Shown here: piece by piece, positions 50,572-61,767 of the stretch
How positions within the stretch are numbered: the first letter of the stretch is position 1
Layout of the letters: each line of letters begins with the position of its first letter
Assembly (NCBI GenBank): GCA_905221605.1
Contig: CAJNDS010002601.1
Location: forward strand, 315,001-379,000
DNA length: 64,000 nt
From: Symbiodinium natans
Lineage: Eukaryota > Sar > Dinophyceae > Suessiales > Symbiodiniaceae
Direction of reading: 5' to 3'
Program-made: the position numbers and the translations under genes
Notes under the pieces: generated by a model
Told to the model about the DNA's origin: nothing
Seen by the model: the letters and a program-made list of their open reading frames with translations, nothing else
The model's database searches: none

Positions 50572-50680
50572 TTGGTAGCCCAGTGGCACCCTTTACCCTT
50601 TTTTTGGTTATGGGTTCCCTTATAAAATAACCAACCCAGAAAAGGGGTGCCCTTACTATAATATGGTTGCAGGGCTACCA
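50572..50680. mobile_element. MITE-like family D inside the 55-bp array
   Basis: TGGTAGCCCAGTGGCACCCT at the left and its partner GCAGGGCTACCA at the right; duplicated at 52935-53043. Confidence 0.75.
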
Positions 50681-50780
50681 AGTGTGCGACTTCAACCGAA
50701 GCCCCAAGTGCCTGCTTCCACTGGCATCCAAAGCTCGAAAGTTGCGAATTATAGAACTCCATTTCATAACCCCCCGTATT

Positions 50781-50896
50781 CTACCAATTGCTTAGGAGCC
50801 CCCTCAAAGTAGCGAAAATCTTCTGCCTTATGAGGGCAATCTAGCGATTAGTATCTTTCGATGATTTTTGGGGAGGGGCTCTTAGGCAAATAGCAG
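50781..50896. mobile_element. MITE-like family C, full copy inside the 55-bp array
   Basis: CTACCAATTGCTTAGGAGCC and its inverse GGGCTCTTAGGCAAATAGCAG. Copied exactly at 53144-53259 by the segmental duplication. Confidence 0.8.
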
Positions 50897-51029
50897 TACT
50901 TGAGCGTCAGAATACAAAAAACCCTGGGCATAATTGCCCATTTCTTCCCGAGCTTCCGGGATCCCCCTTGCGCCCTTGCGCCCGAATTTCAAGCACCTTG
51001 TGTACCCCTCGACTCTAAACCCTAAACCC

Positions 51030-52709
51030 GATGTACTATCGCAAGCTCTGGTCCCTAAGATTGGGGGCCCAGTTTTTGCTCCAAAGAGTGACATCGCAAG
51101 TCCTGGTCCCTAAGATTTTGGGTTCAATTTTTGCTCCAAAGAGTGACATCGCAAGCCCTGGTCCCTAAGATTTGGGGCCCAGTTTTTGCTCCAAAAAGTA
51201 ACATCGCAAGCCCTGGTCCCTAAGATTTTGGGCCCAGTTTTTGCTCCAAAGAGTCAAATCGCAAGCCCTGGTCCCTAAGATTTGGGGCCCAGTTTTTGCT
51301 CCAAAGAGTGACATCGCAAGTCCTGGTCCCTAAGATTTGGGGTTCAATTTTTGCTCCAAAGAGTGACATCGCAAGCCCTGGTCCCTAAGATTTGGGGCCC
51401 AGTTTTTGCTCCAAAGAGTAACATCGCAAGCCCTGGTCCCTAAGATTTTGGGCCATTTTTGCTCCAAAGAGTCAAATCGCAAGCCCTGGTCCCTAAGATT
51501 TGGGGCCCAGTTTTTGCTCCAAAGAGTGACATCGCAAGTCCTGGTCCCTAAGATTTTGGGTTCAATTTTTGCTCCAAAGAGTGACATCGCAAGCCCTGGT
51601 CCTTAAGATTTTGGGTTCGTTTTTTGCTCCAAAGAGTGACATCGCAAGCCCTGGTCCCTAAGATTTGGGGCCCAGTTTTTGCTCCAAAGAGTCAAATCGC
51701 TGGGTTCATTTTTTGCTCCAAAGAGTGACATCGCAAGCCCTGGTCCCTAAGATCTTGGGCCCAGTTTTTGCTCCAAAGAGTCAAATCGCAAGCCCTGGTC
51801 CCTAAGATTTTGGGTTCAATTTTTGCTCCAAAGAGTCAAATCGCAGGCCCTGGTCCCTAAGATTTTGGGTTCAATTTTTGCTCCAAAGAGTGACATCGCA
51901 AGCCCTGGTCCCTAAGATTTGGGGCCCAGTTTTTGCTCCGAAGAGCCAAATCGCAAGCCCTGGTCCCTAAGATTTTGGGTTCAATTTTTGCTCCAAAGAG
52001 TCAAATCGCAAGCCCTGGTCCCTAAGATTTGGGGCCCAGTTTTTGCTCCAAAGAGTGACATCGCAAGTCCTGGTCCCTAAGATTTTGGGTTCAATTTTTG
52101 CTCCAAAGAGTGACATCGCAAGCCCTGGTCCCTAAGATTTGGGGCCCAGTTTTTGCTCCAAAGAGTAACATCGCAAGCCCTGGTCCCTAAGATTTTGGAC
52201 TCAGTTTTTTGCTCCAAAGCAAGCCCTGGTCCTTAAGATTTTGGGCTCATTTCTTGCTCCGAAGAGTCAAATCGCAAGCCCTGGTCCCGAAGATTTCGGG
52301 TTCAATTTTTGCTCCACAGAGTCAAACCGCAAGCCCTGGTCCCTAAGATTTGGGGCACAGTTTTTGCTCCAAAGGGTCAAATCGCAAGCCCTGCTCCCTA
52401 AGATTTTGGGCTCATTTGTTGCCCAAAAGAGTGACATCGCAAGCCCTGGTCCCTAAGATCTTGGGCCCAGTTGCTCCAAAGAGTCAAATCGCAAGCCCTG
52501 GTCCCTAAGATTTTGGGCCCAGTTTTTGCTCCAAAGGGTCAATTCGCAAGCCCTGGTCCCTAAGATTTTGGGTTCAATCTTTGCTCCAAAGAGTAACATC
52601 GCAAGCCCTGGTCCCTAAGATTTGGGGCCCAGTTTTTGCTCCGAAGAGTCAAATCGCAAGCCCTGGTCCCGAAGATTTTGGGTTCAATTTTTGCTCCAAA
52701 GAGTGACCA
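51030..52709 (+). repeat. ~55-bp tandem array, second block
   Basis: About 30 units of the same repeat. Two sub-types (GGGTTCAATTTTTGC and GGGGCCCAGTTTTTGC) tend to alternate. Confidence 0.93.
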
Positions 52710-53392
52710 CAGTCGGCCCTGTTCCCTGTCTTGGGGGGGTTTAGGGTCCCCCAGACCCATACGCCCCTTTAGAAACAAAGAGGGCAACCCTTTTCCTGGG
52801 TTTTGGAGTACTGTACTTTAATACTTTTTTTGGGTCTGAGTTCCTATTATAGCTACTTATACCTAAAAGGTATATACTTTTTTTCCAGGGTCTACTCCAA
52901 AGGTAGGTTTCTCATTCCTAGGCTACTCTTGTGCTTGGTAGCCCAGTGGCACCCTTTACCCTTTTTTTGGTTATGGGTTCCCTTATAAAATAACCAACCC
53001 AGAAAAGGGGTGCCCTTACTATAATATGGTTGCAGGGCTACCAAGTGTGCGACTTCAACCGAAGCCCCAAGTGCCTGCTTCCACTGGCATCCAAAGCTCG
53101 AAAGTTGCGAATTATAGAACTCCATTTCATAACCCCCCGTATTCTACCAATTGCTTAGGAGCCCCCTCAAAGTAGCGAAAATCTTCTGCCTTATGAGGGC
53201 AATCTAGCGATTAGTATCTTTCGATGATTTTTGGGGAGGGGCTCTTAGGCAAATAGCAGTACTTGAGCGTCAGAATACAAAAAACCCTGGGCATAATTGC
53301 CCATTTCTTCCCGAGCTTCCGGGATCCCCCTTGCGCCCTTGCGCCCGAATTTCAAGCACCTTGTGTACCCCTCGACTCTAAACCCTAAACCC
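52709..53392 (+). repeat. Same insert, copy 2
   Basis: Differs from copy 1 by only one or two bases as far as I can see, so the duplication is recent. Confidence 0.92.
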
Positions 53393-55185
53393 GATGTACT
53401 ATCGCAAGCTCTGGTCCCTAAGATTGGGGGCCCAGTTTTTGCTCCAAAGAGTGACATCGCAAGCCCTGGTCCCTAAGATTTTGGGTTCAATTTTTGCTCC
53501 AAAGAGTGACATCGCAAGCCCTGGTCCCTAAGATTTGGGGCCCAGTTTTTGCTCCAAAGAGTAACATCGCAAGCCCTGGTCCCTAAGATTTTGGGTTCAT
53601 TTTTTGCTCCAAAGAGTGACATCGCAAGCCCTGGTCCCTAAGATCTTGGGCCCAGTTTTTGCTCCAAAGAGTCAAATCGCAAGCCCTGGTCCCTAAGATT
53701 TTGGGTTCATTTTTTGCTCCAAAGAGTGACATCGCAAGCCCTGGTCCCTAAGATTTGGGGCCCAGTTTTTGCTCCAAAGAGTAACATCGCAAGCCCGGGT
53801 CCCTAAGATTTTGGGCCCAGTTTTTGCTCCAAAGAGTCAAATCGCAAGCCCTGGTCCCTAAGATTTGGGGCCCAGTTTTTGCTCCAAAGAGTGACATCGC
53901 AAGTACTGGTCCCTAAGATTTTGGGTTCAATTTTTGCTCCAAAGAGTGACATCGCAAGCCCTGGTCCTTAAGATTTTGGGTTCGTTTTTTGCTCCAAAGA
54001 GTGACATCGCAAGCCCTGGTCCCTAAGATTTGGGGCCCAGTTTTTGCTCCAAAGAGTCAAATCGCAAGCCCTGGTCCCTAAGATTTTGGGTTCATTTTTT
54101 GCTCCAAAGAGTGACATCGCAAGCCCTGGTCCCTAAGATCTTGGGCCCAGTTTTTCCTCCAAAGAGTCCAATCGCAAGCCCTGGTCCCTAAGATTTTGGG
54201 TTCAATTTTTGCTCCAAAGAGTCAAATCGCAGGCCCTGGTCCCTAAGATTTTGCATTCGACATCGCAAGCCCTGGTCCCTAAGATCTTGGGCCCAGTTTT
54301 TGCTCCGAAGAGTGACATCGCAAGCCCTGGTCCCTAAGATTTTGGGTTCAATTTTTGCTCCAAAGAGTCAAATCGCAAGCCCTGGTCCCTAAGATTTGGG
54401 GCCCAGTTTTTGCTCCAAAGAGTGACATCGCAAGTCCTGGTCCCTAAGATTTTGGGTTCAATTTTTGCTCCAAAGAGTGACATCGCAAGCCCTGGTCAAA
54501 AAGATTTGGGGCCCAGTTTTTGCTCCAAAGAGTAACATCGCAAGCCCTGGTCCCTAAGATTTTGGGCCCAGTTTTTGCTCCAAACAGTCAAATCGCAAGC
54601 CCTGGCCCCTAAGATTTGGGGCCCAGTTTTTGCTCCAAAGAGTCAAATCGCAAACCCTGCTCCCTAAGATTTTGGGCACAGTTTTTGCTCCAAAGAGTCA
54701 AATCGCAAGCCCTGGTCCCTAAGACTTTGGGTTCAACTTTGCTCCAAAGAGTGACATCGCAAGCCCTGGTCCCTAAGATTTGGGGGCCAGTTTTTGCGCC
54801 AAAGAGTAAAATCGCAAGCCCTGGTCCCTTAGATTTTTGGGTCGATTTTTGCTCCAAAGAGTCAAATCGCAAGCCCTGGTCCCTAAGTTGTCGGGGTCGA
54901 TTTGTGCTCCACAGAGTCAAATCGCAAGCCCTGGTCCCTAAGATTTCGGGGTCGATTTGTGCTCCACGGAGTCAAATTGCAAGCCCTGGTCCCGAAGATT
55001 TTGGGCCCAGTATTTGCTCCAAAAGGTGAAATCGCAAGCCCCGGTCTTTAAGATTTTGGGCTCATTTCTTGCTCCAAAGAGTAACATCGCAAGCCCTGGT
55101 CCCTAAGATTTTGGAATCGATTTTTTTTCTCCAAAGAGTCAGATCGCAAGCCCTGGTCCTAAAATGTTGGGCTCAATTTTTGCTT
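53393..55185 (+). repeat. ~55-bp tandem array, third block
   Basis: About 32 units, more diverged toward the right end (GGGGTCGATTTGTGCTCC types). Confidence 0.93.
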
Positions 55186-55189
55186 TTCC

Positions 55190-57815
55190 CTTCTCTTCTG
55201 CTGATAAAACACAAGAAAGGAACTCATATGATAAAGCAGTGGAAAGGTAAGCAGAGGGTGACTCCTTGCGCGTGAGCCTTTCCATAATACTCCATCATAT
55301 TCATCCTCTCGGCCTATCTCTTCTGTTCCTTTCCTTACTCTTCTCCTTCTCATAGTTCTTCCTTTTTGTTTTTCTCATTTCGAAAAGAAAGAGGGAAGGG
55401 AGAGACAAGGGAGAGAGAATAGATAAAGAAGAGTGCCATCTTCTCTGCGCCTTGTTTTGTCTCTCCCTCTTCTCTATTCATCTGTCTTCTATTCTCTTCC
55501 TTGCTCTTCCCATTAAATATGCAATCCCTGGTATCTCTCCTCTCTCCTTCTCTCTTCCTCCAACAGATGTGCTTTTGGATCGTTTTCTGCATCTTCAAGC
55601 GAGAAAAAAGGACACAGACTGCGATTAAAAGGGACGCCCATGTTGGAGTGGCAGCAAGCCCAGCTGATGCTCATGATTCTCTCTCTTTCCCTACACATGG
55701 GCGATGGAACGGGTGTCCTTTCCAATCGTTTTCTGCATCTTCAAGAGAAACAGGGACACCCCACAAGAAGGAAAAGCAACATAAGAGATAGGGAGGGAAA
55801 TTGACCCTTTCCTCTCTTCTTATCTGCTATTTTTCTTATTCGCTTCAAAAAGCAACATAAGGGAAAGGGGATTTCCTGAAGAGGAGAGAGGGAACCTATC
55901 TGTGAAAAGCAAGAATGGTTTTTTTCTAGTTCGAAAGGGAATAGGGAGAGACAAGGGAGAGATGATATGTACAGCTTTGCGCCTTATTTTGTGATTCCGT
56001 CTCCTTGCTTCCTGTCTCTTCTATTCCTTGCAGCACGCTTCGGGAAACATAGCATCCTTGTTATCGTTCCTCTCTCACTTCCCTTTCCCTTCTCTTCTTC
56101 CGCTTCCTTTTAACTGATAAAACACAAGAAAGGAACTCATATGATAAAGCAGTGAAAAGGTAAGCAGAGGGTGACTCCTTGCGCGTGAGCCTTTCCATAA
56201 TACTCCATCATATTCAGCCTCTCGGCCTATCTCTTCTGTTCCTTTCCTTACTCTTCTCCTTCTCATAGTTCTTCCTTTTTGTTTTTCTCATTTCGAAAAG
56301 AAAGAGGGAAGGGAGAAACAAGGGAGAGAGAAGAGATAAAGAAGAGCGCCATCTTCTCTATTCATCTGTCTTCTATTCTCTTCCTTGCTCTTCCCATTAA
56401 ATATGCAATCCTTGGTATCTCTCCTCTCTCCTTCTCTCTTCCTCCAACAGATGTGCTTTTGGATCGTTTTCTGCATCTTCAAGCGAGAAAAAAGGACACA
56501 GAATGCGATTAAAAGGGACGCCCATGTTGGATTGGCAGCAAGCCCAGCTGATGCTCATGATTCTCTCTCTTTTTCCCTACATATGTGCGATGGAACGGGT
56601 GTCCTTTTCAATCGTTTTCTGCATCTTCAAGAGAAAAAGGGACACCCCACAAGAAGGAAAAGTAACATAAGAGATAGGGAGGGAAATTGAAGAACTCCTC
56701 ATTGTACTTGGTCATTCCCTTTCCTCTCTTCTTATCTGCCCATTTTCTGCGCGCCTTGTTTTGTCTCCCCCTCTTCTCCCATCATCTCTCTTCTGGTCTT
56801 TTCTTTGCTCTTCCCATTAAAAATGCAACCCTTTTTATGTCTCCTCTCTCCTTCTCTCTCCCTCCTCTTCTCCTGTTCCCTTCTAAACGACAAAAACGCA
56901 AGAAAGGAAGAAAAGAGGGGAATGGAGGCCCTGTTCCTTTTCCTCTTTCAATGGATGGGGGAAGTGGGCGGAGTTGGCCCCTTGCCCGTACACCCTCCCC
57001 ATGCTTCAGCAAACCCCTCCTCTCGCCCTATCGCCTCTGTTTTTTTCCTTGTTCCCAAACGGAAAACGAAAACGGGTTCCTTTATATGTTCATTGTCCTT
57101 CCTTTTGTTTTTTTATTTCACAGGGAAAAGAACCAGAGAAGAGGAAGATAAGAACGAGAGGTGAGATGAAAACGGCACCATCTTCTCTTTGCCTTATTTT
57201 TGCACCTCCCTCTCCTGTCTTAATTTCTCTTCCACTCTTTTTTCCATTGCTCTTCCCATAATATTGCATTCCTTTTGATAACTCACAGGAAATTAAAATG
57301 GCCTCCTTGTTGTCTCTCCTCTCTCACTTCCCTTTCCCTTCTCTCCTTCTGTTTCCTTTTAATTTTAACTGATAAAACACAAGAAAGGAGCTTGTAAAAT
57401 CAAGCAGTGGAAGGGTAAGCAGAAGGTGACTCCTTGTGCGTGGACCTTTGCCGTACTTCACCATACCCCTCTTTTCGGCCTATCTCTTCGGCTCTTTTCC
57501 TAACCCTTCTTCTTTTCATCTTTCTTTTTGTTTTTCTCATTTCGAAAAGACAGAGGGAACGGAGAGATAAGGGAGAGAGGATAGATAAAGAAGAGTACCA
57601 TCTTCTTTGCGCCTTGTTTTATCTCTCTTCTATTCTTTTCTTGGCTCTTCCCATGAAAATCGTGTTCCTCTTATCTTTCCCTCCTTCTCTCCCTTCTCTT
57701 CTCCTCACGAGAGCCTTCGACTTTAGGATTGAGGAGAAAAAGAGAAGAGAAAAGAGGAACTACCTGGTTCTTGTTCCTGAGGCCTCCATAGTACGACTGA
57801 CGTGACAGCAGCGTA
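55190..57815 (+). repeat. Pyrimidine-rich segment in three diverged tandem copies
   Basis: CTGATAAAACACAAGAAAGG recurs at 55201, 56114 and 57369 (spacing 913 and 1,255 bp), followed each time by AAGCAGTGGAAAGGTAAGCA-like sequence, CGGCCTATCTCTTC, CATTTCGAAAAGA and CTCTTCCCAT. Open frames on both strands (up to 154 codons) are Ser/Leu/Phe- or Arg/Glu/Lys-rich, do not keep frame between copies and are not supported as genes. Confidence 0.85.
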
Positions 57816-57931
57816 CCCTCGTGGAAACGTGTATGGCTATAAGAAAACCCGAGTCCCAGCTTCCAAATAGACCCTATTTAAGCCACCCCCCCCCCCCCCC
57901 CCCCGAAGGACGCGATGTGAGTCCCTAGCGC

Positions 57932-57963
57932 GGTCCTTGGCTTCGTCCAGGCGCGGAGACTGC
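57932..57963 (-). CDS. Minus-strand gene, possible exon: QSPRLDEAKD
   Basis: AG|G acceptor and GCGCTAGGG donor just outside the right edge of the 46-58 kb repeat block. The other strand is also open (TRCESLARSLASS). Confidence 0.3.
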
Positions 57964-58068
57964 CTGGGCTAAACCCTAAACCCTAAACCCTAAACCCTAA
58001 ACCCTAAACCCTGAACCCTGAACCCTGAACCCTGAACCCTAAACCCTACACCCTAAGCTAGGGGTTCG

Positions 58069-58219
58069 ACTTGGAGGCTCGTGGTACTTATTCATCAATT
58101 ATAACTGTACTGGAAACCCACTTATAAGCCCCTTGAGTGCCCTGATATGGCTATATGGTTATAAGTGCAGTTCTAAGTACAGTTATACTTGGTTAATAAG
58201 TATCATGAACCTCGAAGTA
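58069..58219. mobile_element. MITE-like family B, long copy
   Basis: 151 bp; ACTTGGAGGCTCGTGGTACT and its inverse. Core related to the 11.6-kb copy, so these two form a subfamily. Confidence 0.83.
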
Positions 58220-58245
58220 GGGTTTGAGGTTCAGAGTTCACGGTT

Positions 58246-58345
58246 GGAATGTTCCCCCCTTTATACGAACAGGCCTTAATCGGGATAAAAGTACCTCCTC
58301 GTATAATCCTGTCAAGGACTGCTAGTATAAAGGGGGGAACATCCC
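58246..58345. mobile_element. MITE-like family A, full copy
   Basis: 100 bp with long inverted ends (GGAATGTTCCCCCCTTTATA and inverse). Confidence 0.85.
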
Positions 58346-58599
58346 GAGTTCAGGGTTTATGAAATCAGGGTTTAGGGTCACGCCTCAGGGTAGATATACC
58401 GGGTGCAGAGTTCAGAGTAGTTATAGGCTTAGAAAAAGGCGAGCAGCATTTCTAGGGACGTTCATGTTGCAAGACTCAAGATGGTACTAAAACAAGATGC
58501 ATAAATTCAGTTGCCAGAAAGAGAGGAAGGGTCAGCAGCACCGTGTCATGATATGGATGCGTAGTAAATCGATGGCGGAAACCGGAGAGGTACAGTAAG

Positions 58600-58830
58600 T
58601 GACATAGTTCCTCATGTGAGAACTTCATGGAAATTATATACATATAACAAAAGTACGGCTACAGATACAACTACACACGTACATTTACCGGTAAGGATAT
58701 ATATATATACATACAAACGAGTAATGGTTTCTGAGTATAACATGAATAAGTGCAAGTGCAAGTACAAGTACCAGTATAAACACAAACATGCATGTAAGTG
58801 TAAGTTCGACAAGTTACATATGGCGGAGAT
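58600..58830. other. Low-complexity AT/ACA-rich stretch
   Basis: Contains TATATATA and imperfect AAGTGCAAGTACAAGTACCA repeats. The frames through it are repeat artefacts. Confidence 0.6.
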
Positions 58831-58864
58831 ACTACGGTGCCCCTTATTATCGTAGAGAGCTTAC

Positions 58865-58921
58865 GTGCCAAAGCTGCACATGGCCGTGCTTCTCCGTGTA
58901 GGACGAGACGAGGAGGAACTG
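58865..58921 (-). CDS. Minus-strand gene, possible exon: QFLLVSSYTEKHGHVQLWH
   Basis: Coding-like peptide ending at a good GTAAGC donor. The acceptor is CAG|C, not AG|G, so the start is weak. The V-x-L-W-H ending recalls a beta-propeller strand but proves nothing. Confidence 0.35.
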
Positions 58922-59196
58922 CTGCACACTTGGGGATCTAGGGTTTCGGGTTTAGGGTTTAGGGTTTGGGGTTTAGAGTTTAGGCTCAGGTTCTTCAAGG
59001 GGTCGGAAGGACTTAGTCCTAGGGTACTTGGTGAACCCCACACCCTCAGCGGCACCCTCGCCCTTTTGGAGTGGTTGTTGGCTCAAGGGTCTGCACTTTG
59101 GGTTTTGCACCCTAAACCCTAACCCCTACACCCTAAACCTGAAAGCCTAAAGCCCTGAACCCTAGAATGCTGCGAATTTGGCGCGCCCTCAAATGC

Positions 59197-59248
59197 CATG
59201 TGCCGAGATCTGGCACAAGAAAGTTCCCGCTGTGGCAGTTTTCAGGGC
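59197..59248 (-). CDS. Minus-strand gene exon: ALKTATAGTFLCQISAH
   Basis: AG|G acceptor, GC donor. Phase 0 at its start agrees with the 60462 exon if any exon between them is in phase. A + strand frame (ANLARPQMPCAEIWHKK) is also open. Confidence 0.42.
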
Positions 59249-59729
59249 CTTAGAGTTGCAAGGTTCCCCTAAACCTAAAACCCTAAACCGCAAACCCTAA
59301 ACCCTCAACCCTCAACCCTCAACCCTAAACCCTAAACCCCAAACCCTAAACCCTAAACCCTAAACCCTAAACTCTAAACCCTAAACCCTAAACTCTAAAT
59401 GATCGTTGGCCATTTCCTGGAGCCACTTTGCCCTTCATGTTGGAAGGTGCACAACACAACCCTCAACCCTCAAGCCTCAACTCTACATCCTAGACGTCAG
59501 GGTTTAGGGTTTAGGGTTTAGGGTTTAGGGTTTAGGGTTTGGGGTTTGGGGTTAGGGTTTAGGGTTTAGGGTTTCGGGTTTAGGGTACTTAAATCCTTGA
59601 CCCTCAACCCTTTGACTAAGTGTACCTTTCAACCATCCCAACATTTTCGTATAAGTAAGCAGTACAGGAATCACACGTCATCCCACCGTGGTACCCCGCA
59701 AAGCCTAGAAATCTCAAAGCGTCCCTAAA

Positions 59730-60450
59730 CCCAAAACCCCAAAACCCCAGAACCCTAACCCGAAACCCCTAAACCCCGAAACCCCGAAACCCCGAAACCC
59801 CGAAACCCCGAAACCCCGAAACCCCGAAACCCCGAAACCCCGAAACCCCGAAACCCCGAAACCCCTAAACCCCTAGACCCCTAGACCCCTAGACCCCTAC
59901 ACCCCTAAACCCCTAAACCCCTAAACCCCTGAACCCCTACACCCCTAAACCCCTAAACCCCTAGACCCCTAGACCCCTACACCCCTACACCCCTAAACCC
60001 CTAAACCCCTGAACCCCTACACCCCTACACCCCTAAACCCCTAAACCCCTAAACCCCCAACCCCCTAAACCCCTAACCCCTAAACCCCTAAACCCTAAAT
60101 CCCAAACCCAAAAACCCTAACCCCCAAAACCCTAGACCCCTAAACCCTAAACCCCCAACCCCCAAACCCCAACCCCTAAACCACTAAACCCCTAAACCCT
60201 AAATCCCAAACCCAAACCCCAAACCCCAAACCCCAAACCCTAAACCCTAAACCCTAAACCCTAAACCCCCAAACCCCAAACCCTAAACCCTAAACCCTAA
60301 ACCCCAAACCCTAAACCCCTAAACCCTAAACCCTGAACCCCAATCCCAAACCCGAAACCCTAAACCCTAAACCCTAAACCACAAACCCTAAACCCTAAAC
60401 CCCCAAACCCTAAACCCTAAACCCCAAACCCTAAACCCTTAACCCCCTTA
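59730..60450 (+). repeat. 720-bp variant array block (CCCCGAAA, CCCCTAAA, CCCTAAA)
   Basis: A run of about ten CCCCGAAA octamers (59777-59860), then CCCCTAAA/CCCCTAGA/CCCCTACA mixtures with a repeated higher order, then heptamers. Lies downstream of exon 60462-60533 of the minus-strand gene. Confidence 0.9.
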
Positions 60451-60461
60451 ACCCCCTCCAC

Positions 60462-60533
60462 CTGCGCCTTCGCGGCAGCGCTCTTCGCCGCCGGGCGCTT
60501 GGCAGCTTGGGCTGGCCGCTTGAGGACGTGGTC
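60462..60533 (-). CDS. Minus-strand gene exon: DHVLKRPAQAAKRPAAKSAA...
   Basis: 24 codons, phase 0/0, AG|G acceptor, GT donor. Strongly basic with a KRPAAK element like part of a nuclear localisation signal. Confidence 0.58.
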
Positions 60534-61200
60534 CTGCTTGGGGGGCGGGGGGGGGGGGCTCTGAGTTTAGGGTTTAGGGTTTAGGGTTTGGGGTTTAGGG
60601 TTTGGGGTCGAGGGTTGAGGGTTGAGGGAAACTTTTGGCTTCTGCGGATTGGTTCTGGGTGGTAAGGGTTTAGGGTTTATGAGGGTTTGGGGTTGAGGGT
60701 TTAGGGTTTAGGGTTGAGGGCTTAGGGTGCGGTGTTTTGGGAAAAGTAGAGTCAAAATAGCTCTACTTGGCCGGGCCTCGAGCCTCCCACGCCTAACTCC
60801 TACTCGAAAGGTCGTGGGTAGTTGGATCTGGGATTATAACCCTAAACCCTAAACCCTAAACCCTAAACCCTAAACCCTAAACCCTAAACCCTGAACCTAA
60901 GCACGGATTGGCTGTAAGCCACAGGCTTTAGGGCTTCAGCGCTGGCTTGGGGAGGGCTGTTAAGTCTTTTCTCATGGTTTAGAAGCCCGTAAACCCCAAT
61001 GGGGATGCCTTTTTTGGCCCGAGGGCTTCAGGCTTGGAAAGCCGACCCCCCACCCCCCCCCAAAAAAAAAATCACATAAATAAATAAGCAAATAAATAAA
61101 TAGAAAAAAATAAATAAATAAAGAATACGTCGTCTTGATACAACGGTAATATGGGGATCATTTTCTGCAATTTTTTGAGGTTCTTCAAGTAGTCCAGGTC

Positions 61201-61274
61201 CTTCTTGGGCCGGCCCTTTGGCGGCATCCGCGGCACAAAGTGCAAGAGGCCGCGCGGCCAGGCTGCAGTTTTTC
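61201..61274 (-). CDS. Minus-strand gene exon: KTAAWPRGLLHFVPRMPPKG...
   Basis: AG|G acceptor; GA donor GACCTGGAC. Ends RPKK; the GRPKK piece resembles an AT-hook core but is single. Confidence 0.55.
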
Positions 61275-61438
61275 CTACAAGGTGCCTGTAGCTCTATACA
61301 CGTGTCTGGGATGCAAGGTTTAAAAACCCTTTAGCCCTAAACCCTAAACCCTAAACCCTAAACACCCTAAACCCTAACCTGAAACCCTAAACCTAGGATT
61401 TCGGGATTGAAGTTTCAGACCTCACCTAGTCCTACATC

Positions 61439-61457
61439 TTGCTGTTGCGGGTCCTGC
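61439..61457 (-). CDS. Minus-strand gene, possible microexon: AGPATA
   Basis: 19 nt with AG|G acceptor and GA donor. Chosen because it is the piece here that starts in phase 0 and leaves the one base needed by exon 61274. A neighbouring open stretch on the same strand reads EAYYGRCIYMGTCKHEKDER but lacks AG|G and fits the phase badly. Confidence 0.28.
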
Positions 61458-61716
61458 CTTTCATTTGGGGCGAGGTACGGGCCGCTCATCTTTCTCATGC
61501 TTGCATGTGCCCATGTAGATGCAACGCCCATAGTAAGCTTCAGCCAGACACAAGTAGGGTTTAGGGTTTAGGGTTTAGGGTTTAGGGTTTAGGGTCTAGG
61601 GTCTAGGGTTTAGGGTTTAGGGTTTAGGGTTTAGGGTTTAGGGTTTAGGGTTTAGGGTTGAGGGTTGAGGGTTTAGGGTTTAGGGTTTAGGGGAGCCTTT
61701 GCAAATTTTGGGGTAC

Positions 61717-61767
61717 CATTTCTCGGTCAAGGCCCTTTATGGGGATGATCATGCCGAATAGCCCATC
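61717..61767 (-). CDS. Minus-strand gene exon: DGLFGMIIPIKGLDREM
   Basis: AG|G acceptor, GT donor GTACCC, phase 0/0; joins directly after the 62275 exon. Confidence 0.6.

Larger units (their letters stand above)
50346..51029 (+). repeat. Unique-looking insert between array blocks, copy 1
   Basis: Contains family D and C elements and a short CTAAACCCTAAACCC. Copied almost base for base at 52709-53392 (offset 2,363 bp), together with part of the flanking array from about 49841. Confidence 0.92.
46097..57902. mobile_element. 11.8-kb repeat block bounded by inverted ~40-bp sequences
   Basis: Left edge: a G run, then GCTTAAATAGGGTCTATTTG continuing GAAGCTGAGACTCG. Right edge: the inverse, CGAGTCCCAGCTTCCAAATA, continuing GACCCTATTTAAG, then a C run. 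Everything between is repetitive, with no exon island and almost no TTTAGGG, unlike the flanks. The left edge also carries a second inverted AAATAGGGTCTATTTGGAAG (46183-46202), so an alternative reading is a small MITE at the left with a half copy at the right. No transposase or replication protein is visible. Confidence 0.6.

Noticed and set aside
49687-55275. Repeated VTSQALVPKILG frames as a repeat protein
   Set aside because: The ~55-bp unit rotates through all three frames and indels are not multiples of three.
55350-57805. Membrane-like frames (SLFLQQMCFWIVFCIFK, up to 154 codons)
   Set aside because: Low-complexity pyrimidine-rich DNA; frames do not stay aligned between the three copies, and the opposite strand is equally open.
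61201-61274. HMG-box or AT-hook protein call for the minus-strand gene
   Set aside because: Only one GRPKK-like core and no HMG-box pattern; composition alone does not assign a family.
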